The notes beneath the pieces were generated by a model. The model had not been told where the DNA came from. It worked only from the letters and a program-made list of their open reading frames with translations, and searched no databases. This document shows positions 30,501 through 39,500 of a stretch of DNA of 52,493 nt, piece after piece. The DNA comes from Flammeovirgaceae bacterium UBA6059 (GTDB lineage Bacteria; Bacteroidota; Bacteroidia; Cytophagales; Cyclobacteriaceae): positions 1-52,493 of the forward strand of contig DIYH01000039.1 in NCBI GenBank assembly GCA_002435755.1. Direction: 5' to 3'. Both the position numbers and the translations under genes were made by a program. Within the stretch, counting starts at the first letter, position 1. The number at the start of each line of letters is the position of its first letter.

Positions 30501-33500
30501 TAATCATTGAGCACCCGTGAAGTACTCACAGTGATGTCGCTTGTGCCAGCAACACAATTACAACTAAAATCTCCTGATGAGCCACCTCCGGCAGCAGTTG
30601 CAGATCCTTGTAAAGTGAAAGTATATGGGTTTTCATTAGGATCATCATTGTCAATGCTAACAATCACCTGGTGGATGCCAGCTGCCAAAGGAGCATATTG
30701 CACTGAAAAACTACTATTACCGCTAGCAGCGATACTCGAACCTGGCTGAGAAGTCACCGAGAAATGTGTAGTAGCACCACTGAGTGATACCCGATCAGGG
30801 CTTCCAGAAAGGTTCAGTGTAGTAGTACCGTTGTTTTGTATCGTAAATGTCTTTGTAGCCGTCTGCTCTACCTGGAGGCTACCAAAATTGGTATCATCCA
30901 CCACGGATGGGCTAGCATCTCCACTGGCTATTTCAACTCCAAGACCAAACACGTCCATTTCGGGGGTAGCTGTACCTTCTCCTGTAATATTGAATGTGTA
31001 AGGATCTGTATCAGGATCATCACTATCAATCGCTACAGTAGCAGTGAAAGTCGCTACCGAAGCAGGAGAAAAGTCAATTGTGAACTGTACCGTCCCTGCC
31101 GCTGCAACCGGAGAACTTGGCTGAGCCTGAAGCGAGAACGATGCAGCACCAGCACCGGTTATATCTACAAATGTGTTCTGGAGCGTAAGGTCTGCCGAAC
31201 CAATATTACTGATAGTGAAAGTCCGGGAGATTGTAGCCCCAACAGCGGTCTGGGTAAAATCCGTATCATCTGTTGTAGATGGTGTAACATCACCACTGGC
31301 AATCACCACCCCATTGCCGAGGACTCGAATATTGGGTTCAGAGGAATTAATAAAACTAAAATAATCGTCATCATTAAGATCCAGATCAATGGTCCAGTTT
31401 CCATTGCCATCATCTGTCAGACCGAGCACCTGTCCGCCAGTTCCTAAGGTGTTGTCAGCATTGACAACATAGATTGCGTTGACACTTGACTCTATGTCAG
31501 ATTGATCTATAGTCAAAGTCACCGTACCGATATCACCTGTTTCTTCAACTCTCCAAATTCTCGGTAGTCCATTATTGGTCCCTCCATTATAGTCACCTGT
31601 AAGTGTGGTAGCACTGCCACCGTTATGAGACCAAAGCAGGAAGTCCCCATCATCCTGAGAGGTGGCGTTTGATACAATCAATACGGCTCCCGTATTCACA
31701 CTTTTCGAGCTTGTCTGATTCAACCCTTGATTGTTGTCCTGACCAATGCCTGCTATGTCATTGATAAATGTGCCTGCTGCAGAATGATCAAAAAGAATAG
31801 TGTTAGTCGTGGCAAGCGTATTGGCAATATAATCATTAGTGTTATTAAGCGTTAGGCCATATTTGATTGCCAAGTAACTCTCTATTCGCTGGCTCTCAGT
31901 ATCTCCAATTCTATCTGTATAAACAATCACTTCAGCGATATCACCATCCCAATTGAAAGCACCATCACCGCCAATCAAGATATCATCACCAGTACTTACA
32001 TCCATGGTGGCATTAATCGACGTTTCACCATTTAATCTAAGTTCTGTAGATTGATTTGTTCCATTGGTCCATCTCGAACCAAATACATAGAGTTCATTGA
32101 GATTGACCGTGGTACCATGAGCGAAAGAAATGGGTGTAGAATTGTCTTCATAGAAAGTGTAAGCAGCACCTTCTGTCCCAAGAAAAGGATCGTCCCCATC
32201 CGTATCAAAAGCTACTCCCGTATCGAAACTACCATTGCTACTTTTTCGACCAATGAAGAAAACAGTACCATCAGAGTTAATACCCATAGGAGTTGATCCA
32301 TTCATTAAATCATCCGAGAAGGTCAGGTACTTGTTGAAATTAAATGCTGTATCAATTGTCTGAAGTGTTGGCCGTTCTGTTGCCGATACATCATTACCTG
32401 CTACGCTTTGGTCCACCCACTCATCAATTTCACCATTGATGACATCACCTGAAGACCTTCGTGTTCCATCACCTGCCTTGAGCCATAATGTGAGGTTTGT
32501 AGAAAAATCCCCGGGGAACGGGACATTGCTACCATTGACCGTAAAAGTGTACGGGTTTTCATTAGTGTCATCGCTATCAATACTCACTATAGCACTGAAT
32601 ATACCACTACTCGACGTAGCGTCAAACCGTACAACAAATGTCAAATCTCCACCTCCACTAGCTATACTCGTTCCGCTAGGTTGAGTGAGAATACTGAATT
32701 CACTATCTCCTGATATTGAGACTATGGGTGACCCATTGAGGGCGAGTGTACCAGTTCCCAGGTTTTGGATAGTGAAAGTTCGATCAACAATAATATCACT
32801 ATCCCCAAAATCTCTATCATCGCCGAGTCCCGTACCCGTCTCGCCATCAGCTATATTGATGCTGTTGCCCTGCAGGTTAATCTCTCCCAGGTTCGCGCCT
32901 GTACCTTGTACGAGAAAGTCAAAGGCAGCCTCATCATCATCATTGCTATTGATAGTGACTGTGGCTGTAATAACCCCTAATGAACTTGGATCAAATGTTA
33001 CGTCAAACGTCAATGATGCTCCCCCCGCAATAGAGGTCGCAACAGCCGGTGTAGTAAAATCGGTACTACCTGTAATGACAATGGAGCTGATATCGAGGTT
33101 ACCACTACCGGAATTAGTGATGGTAAATGTATTGACTGCCAAACCACCAGTGATATCTACTGTACCAAAATCAGTATCATCCGTAGCGGTTGGTGACATA
33201 TCACCATCATCAATATTAATTGAGTTGCCACTAACCGCTATTTCAGGTATACCAATAAAACTAAAATAGCTGGTCGCGTTATCATTAAAATCAACACCAG
33301 ATATGGTATATGGAGATGAGCCACCGGTTAACTCAATCACCTGCTCAGGACTACTTAAGTCAGCATTGTTATCAATGATAAGGTGAGATATTCCGGTAGG
33401 AAGACTTGCACCATCTATGCTGAGCTCCACTGTACCAATGTCACCGGTTTGGGTGATTTTCCATATGCGCGCTGATCCATTATTGGTCCCTGTTGATACG

Positions 33501-36500
33501 CCATTGTTGTAGTCACCAGTCAAGTCTGTAGCAGTAGCACCATTGGTACCCCAAACCAAGAAATCGCCATCATCCTGACTAGAAGCATTGCCGATGGAGA
33601 GGGCTGAGGTACTGTTGATACTTTGAGAAGTAGTTTGGTCAAGACCCTGAGAGTCATCCTGGCCTATACCTGCTATGTCATCGTTAAAAGTAGCATCAGA
33701 AGCATAAATGTCCGATCCAGCCACAGTATAACCGACAGAGCTGATATCTAAAGTAATACCATATTTTACAGCAAGGTAACTAGAAACATCCCTTCTTTGG
33801 ATATCATTGAGCCGCGCGCTAAAGTTGATAACTTCTGCAATGAGACCATTATACTGGTCAGCTCCAGACTCTCTTGCGCCAATCGAAAAGGAGACATTAT
33901 CCTGATTTTCGAAGGTATCTCCAGTCAATGCTGTGGTCAACGAGCCGTCTAAATATATTTCCTGGGCTGTCGGTCCGACTGCTGCATTGTTTCTAAAGTT
34001 GATAAGGAAAGGATCTGCGAAGGAAGCCACAGTGGTATTCTCGATAGCACTTCTGTAATCCTGAGCCCCGTTGGTCAAGTGCGTAAGTACCTCATTATCG
34101 ACAATTCCGGTGATCGCTCCAAAACCCATACCACCAAAATCAGCCCCATTAACACCTATTACATAGTCATCTCCAGAAGCACTTGTGTAAGTCTGATTCG
34201 GATCAAGTACAATAAAATAATCCCTGGTATACCAACCATCCACTCTTGAAAGGAAGTGATTGGCCCCATCAAACAAGAGCATATCGTTTCCGTTTAGCGC
34301 ACCTGGAGAAACTGTAGGCTGATCACCGCCAGTAGCCTGACTTACGTCATTACCATTTCCACTTTGATCTGCCCAATTGGATACTCCTGTTGCAATCGTA
34401 ATACCAGCATCAGCTTTAAACCATAGATTAAGGTTAGTTGTCACATCTCCTGGTTCCGGTAGGTTTACACCTGTAATAGTGAAAGTGTAGGTGCCTTCAT
34501 CAGTATCATCGCTCAGGATTGTGACTGTCTCAGTAAACGTACCAAAAGACCCGGCTGGAGTAAATGTCACCGTGAATGCATCGTTGCTAGCGGCCCCTAT
34601 AGTCAATGAGCCAGGATTAGCGGTGACAGAGAAAACAGTACCGGAGATCGTCGGGTTCTGAGATAGTGTCAGCGTACTACTACCCAGGTTTTGGATTGTA
34701 AAAGAGAGGGCAACAGAAGCATCAGTATCACCAAACTCCCGATTGTCGCCAAGCCCAAAATTGGTCTCTCCGTTAACAATGGTCACTGAATTTCCTTGCA
34801 GATTGATTTCGGGCAGAGCTGCACCTACTCCGCTAACATCAAATGTGAAAACCGCCTCATCCTGATCATCAGAATTGACCGTAACCGTAGAAGTTATCGT
34901 AGCTCCGGAACTTGGATCAAAAGTCACATTAAAATCTAAAGTTGCACCTACGGCTAGAGATGTACTCACAGCGGGAGTCGAAAAATCCGAGCTACCTGAA
35001 ATATTGATCGATGAAATATTAAGGACTGCATTCCCCGAATTGGATATAGTAAAGGTTTTCACCAAACTACCAGCACCTACATCAGTAGATCCAAAATCCG
35101 TGTCATCACTTACATCAGGGGTAACGTCACCATCTGTGATAGGCAGTCCATTGCCCGACACGCCTATTTCCGGGAAACCAATAAAACTAAAATAACTGGT
35201 GGCGTCATCTACGAAATCAACTCCTGTAATTGTATATGGAGTAGAGCCTCCGGTCAATTCAATGATTTGCTCAGGACTGCTTAGATCACTATTACCATCA
35301 ATAATCAGGTGCGTCACACTAGAAGGTAAGTTTGAGCCATCTATAGTCAATGTAACTGTACCTATGTCGCCGGTCTGAGTCACTTTCCAAATTCGGGCAC
35401 TACCATTGTCAGTAGAAGTAACCACACCGTTATTATAGTCTCCGGTAAGGTCTGTGCCGGTAGCACCATTGGTACCCCAAATGAAAAAATCACCATCATC
35501 CTGACTCGTTGCAGCACTTATTGACAGTACGCCGTTACCACTCTCACTTGTTGAAGCCAACTGGTCCAGTTGTTGACTATCATCCTGCCCTATACCAGCA
35601 ATGTCGTTAGGGAAAGTGCTGACATCATAAAGGGTAGTCGCACCCAATACATAGTTATGTGTCAAAGTAAGGCCATATTTAATGGCCAGATACGATTCAA
35701 CGCTTTCACGATCAGTGTCACCAAGATTATTGCTGTAAAAAACAATCTCGGCAATATCACCATCTAAAGGAAACCCGGTACCGCTTGATCTCGCTCCAAT
35801 AAGGACATCTTCAGAGTTAGTTGCCGCACCAACACCACCGGTCTGGTCAAGGGTTCCTGCAAGGTAATCCAGCGCTTGTGTTGTCGAGGTAACAGTAGAG
35901 CTCAAAGCCCAATTGCCGGTTGATGTACTTGTCGCGCCATTGTTGAAAGTACCACCTGCATAGTTAAAGTACTCATTTTCAAAAACCCCAAACTGATATT
36001 GTCTGTTGGCTGCTGCATCTCCAGCTTTAGAAAGCAGTGTACCTTCTTCACCTACCGCCATGTTGTAGACAAAGAAAGCTGACCAGGTATCAACACCCGG
36101 AGAAAGGTTAAGCACATTGCCCAGGTTCAGGAAGTCAGCCGTTCCAGTGGTAGAGAAAGTGACAGCAGGGTTGCCATTGACACGATTCGTGTTCAGTGTG
36201 GGCTGACTATCTGCGGTGGCCTGATCAGCAGAAAGACCATTACCGCTTTGGTCCGCCCAGGCAGAAATGCCCGTGGCGATGGTCGTACCTGCATCTGCTT
36301 TCAGCCATAGACCAAGGTTGGACGTGACATCACCGGGAGCATCAATATTCGTAGCTGAGATCTGGAAAGTATAGGGACTTTCGTCCGCGTCGTTGGAAAC
36401 GATGCTCACCGTTTCAGTGAATACACCTGCTCCGGGTGGCGTAAATGTGATCACAAAAGAATCATTCCCACCTCCGGAAATAGGACTGGTGGGTGGCGTG

Positions 36501-39500
36501 GTGACACCAAACGCAGATCCGGATATAGTTGGTGTAGAAAATGTAAGATTTGCATTTCCTAAGTTCTGAATTGTAAACGTACGCAGAACAGGGCTGGAAC
36601 TGTTGCCAAAGTCTGTTCCGTCTACAGTGGTTGGAGTAACGTCCCCATCAGCAATATCATTGGACAATCCCTGTAAGTTGATCTCAGCGTCATTTGAGCC
36701 TCTAACGTCAAAAGTGTATACCCCTTCATCAGTATCATCACTATTGATGGTGACAGTTGTAAGGAAGGTACCACTACCGGAAGGATCGAATTCTACTGTA
36801 AAGGTCTCAGAATTACCTGCGGATATAGTGGCGTTGCTCGGTTGGGTAATGTTAAAATCAGTCGTGTTACTTAATGTAATGCTACCGGAAATCGTCAGGT
36901 CAGAATTACCATTGTTAGTAATGGTGAAGGTGTGAATATCAGTAGCTATGAATCCAAAGTCAGTATCATCTGCTGTATCAGGGGTGTTATCTCCATCGGC
37001 TATCTCTACAGCATTACCGAAAACATCGATCTCTGGCTCAAGAGTCACTGTACCCGAAATCCAGAAATTATCGAAAGCTACTCCTACGTCATCTTCAGAA
37101 CCGTCAGAACCAAAAGTCACTCTATATTGGGTATTTGCATTATCCTCCAAAGCAGCCGGCAGACTAATAGAAGCCGTTTGCCATAGTGTATTGTCACCTG
37201 ACCAACCATCGGTTCCATCGGCTATACCATCAACATCAGTATCATTGTACCAATTTGTACCGGTTGCGTCTGTGCCAAGTATTGTCCATCCACCCCCATC
37301 ATTGTATTCGATGTTAAAACCATCCCAGGTTGCTTCAGTAATATATCTAATGTTCACAAATAGGGTCATTGAGCTACCACCTGTAAGATTAACTACAGGA
37401 CTGGTCACAACTATATCCATGTTATCACTATAGACATTAGATGGATCAATATGGAAGTAATTGGTTCCATCACCATCAGAAAACGGACTTGATCCGGTTA
37501 TCCATGAAGCAGTACCTGCCGGGATCAGATCAGTATCCGTGGTTGTTGTCCAGCTTTCCGTACCTGCATCAAACGTAAAAAATGATATAGCACCCTGACC
37601 AGTAATGTTGAAGGTATAAGGATTCTCGTCTGCATCATCATTGGTGATAGTGACAGTCTCGGTATAAACCGTAGAAAAATCTGTGGGAGTAAACTGAATC
37701 GTAAAATCAGAAGTAGCCCCACCCGCAATCATTTGACTAGGCTGGGCTGTAACTGTAAATACTGAACCGGAGATAGATACCGCACTAGCCGACTGCAGAT
37801 CCAAGGTCTCACTACCTGTATTTGATATCGTAAAAGTATGCGAATGGGATGAACCGGATGTCACTCCCCCAAAGTCTGTATTATCCGGAATAGAAGGCGT
37901 AGCATCTCCATTTGTGATCTCAATACTATTAGATAAAACACTTATCTCGGGAGCCGGAGTGGCAATGAAACTGAAGTAGTCACCATCCGCTAGATTCAAA
38001 CTCACACTCCAGGTTGCACCTCCGTCTACTAGCGAAGTAGATGTGCCTCCGGCTGGAAGTAGAGGGTTGTTGTTTACATAGATCAAATCTACACTGGCTG
38101 GTAAATCAGACTTATTGATGGTGAGGGTCACCGTACCTACATCACCCGTTTCTTCTACCTTCCAAATACGAGCACTACCATTATTTGTTAAGCCATTATA
38201 ATCGCCTGTTAGGGCTGTACCAGTACTTCCATTAGTACCCCAAACCAGAAACTCACCGTCCTGCAAGTCGTTGGCACTACCGATAGTCAATAAGCCTGAA
38301 CCGCTCTCACTCAACGAAGAAGTCTGATTGAGTCCCTGACTATCATCCTGACCTATACCAGCAATGTCATTGCCGAAAGTGCTTACATCATAAACAGTCG
38401 TAGCTCCAAAAGTATAGTTATGTGAAAGCGTGATACCGTACTTAATGGCCAGATATGTCTGGATATCTTCTCTATCAGATGCGCTGGAAATTCTTGAGCT
38501 GTAACTTATCACCTCCGCTATGCTACCGTCGAATGGATTGTTGTCTAAGAAGTTATCCCCAATTCGATAAGCCACATTACTCTGATTAACATATGGGTTG
38601 CCCGTATATGATATCACCGTCAAGTCAGTACCATTCAATGCGATTTCCTGTGCAGTTGGTACTGCGTTATTATTTCGGCTACTGAAAATCACAGGTACGT
38701 TGGCGGCACTTAAGGTACCCGCCTGAAGACCTTCACGTATTTCATCTCCATCACCATCATCCCCCAGGGCATGAAAGACACGGTCGTTGGGTATGTATCC
38801 ATCGACTTGAGTGCCTAACTGAAATCCACCAAACTCACCGGGATCAAAACCTAAAGCGAAACCATTAGCGGTACCATCAATGGCCACATTAGGTTCAAGA
38901 ACAACGAAATACTCCTGAGTGTAAAATCCTGCTGACCCATCTATTTCATCAGTGTTATCGAAAAAAACAGATGGATTACCGTTGATAGAACTAAGTACTA
39001 AAGGCGGCTGATCAACTAGAGTACCCTGAGCGGCATCATTGTTATTCCCGCTCTGGTCTTCCCAAAGTGATAGACCCACGGCTACCGTCGTTCCAGCATC
39101 TGCTTTCAGCCATAAAGAAAGGTCTGTCGAAATGTCCCCGGGTGAAGGTGAGTTTGCGCCAGTAACAGTAAAGGTGAAAGGGTCCTCATCTACATCATCA
39201 CTATCAATACTAATGGTAGCTGTAAATGTACCATTGGAGGTGGGATTAAACCTGACCACAAAAGTTTGAGTACCGTTACCACTAGATACGGTTGTGCTTG
39301 CAGGTTGCGTTAGAATACTAAAATCGGAATCTCCTGAAATTGCAACTGCATCAGGAGCGCCATTTAGCGTCAGGTCGTTAGTAGTCCCAACATTGGTAAT
39401 TGTAAAAGTTCTATCGACAATCGAGCTTGTATTCCCAAAATCTCTATCATCATTTAAGCCAAAAGTATTTGCACCATTAGCTATGTTCACGCCATTGCCT

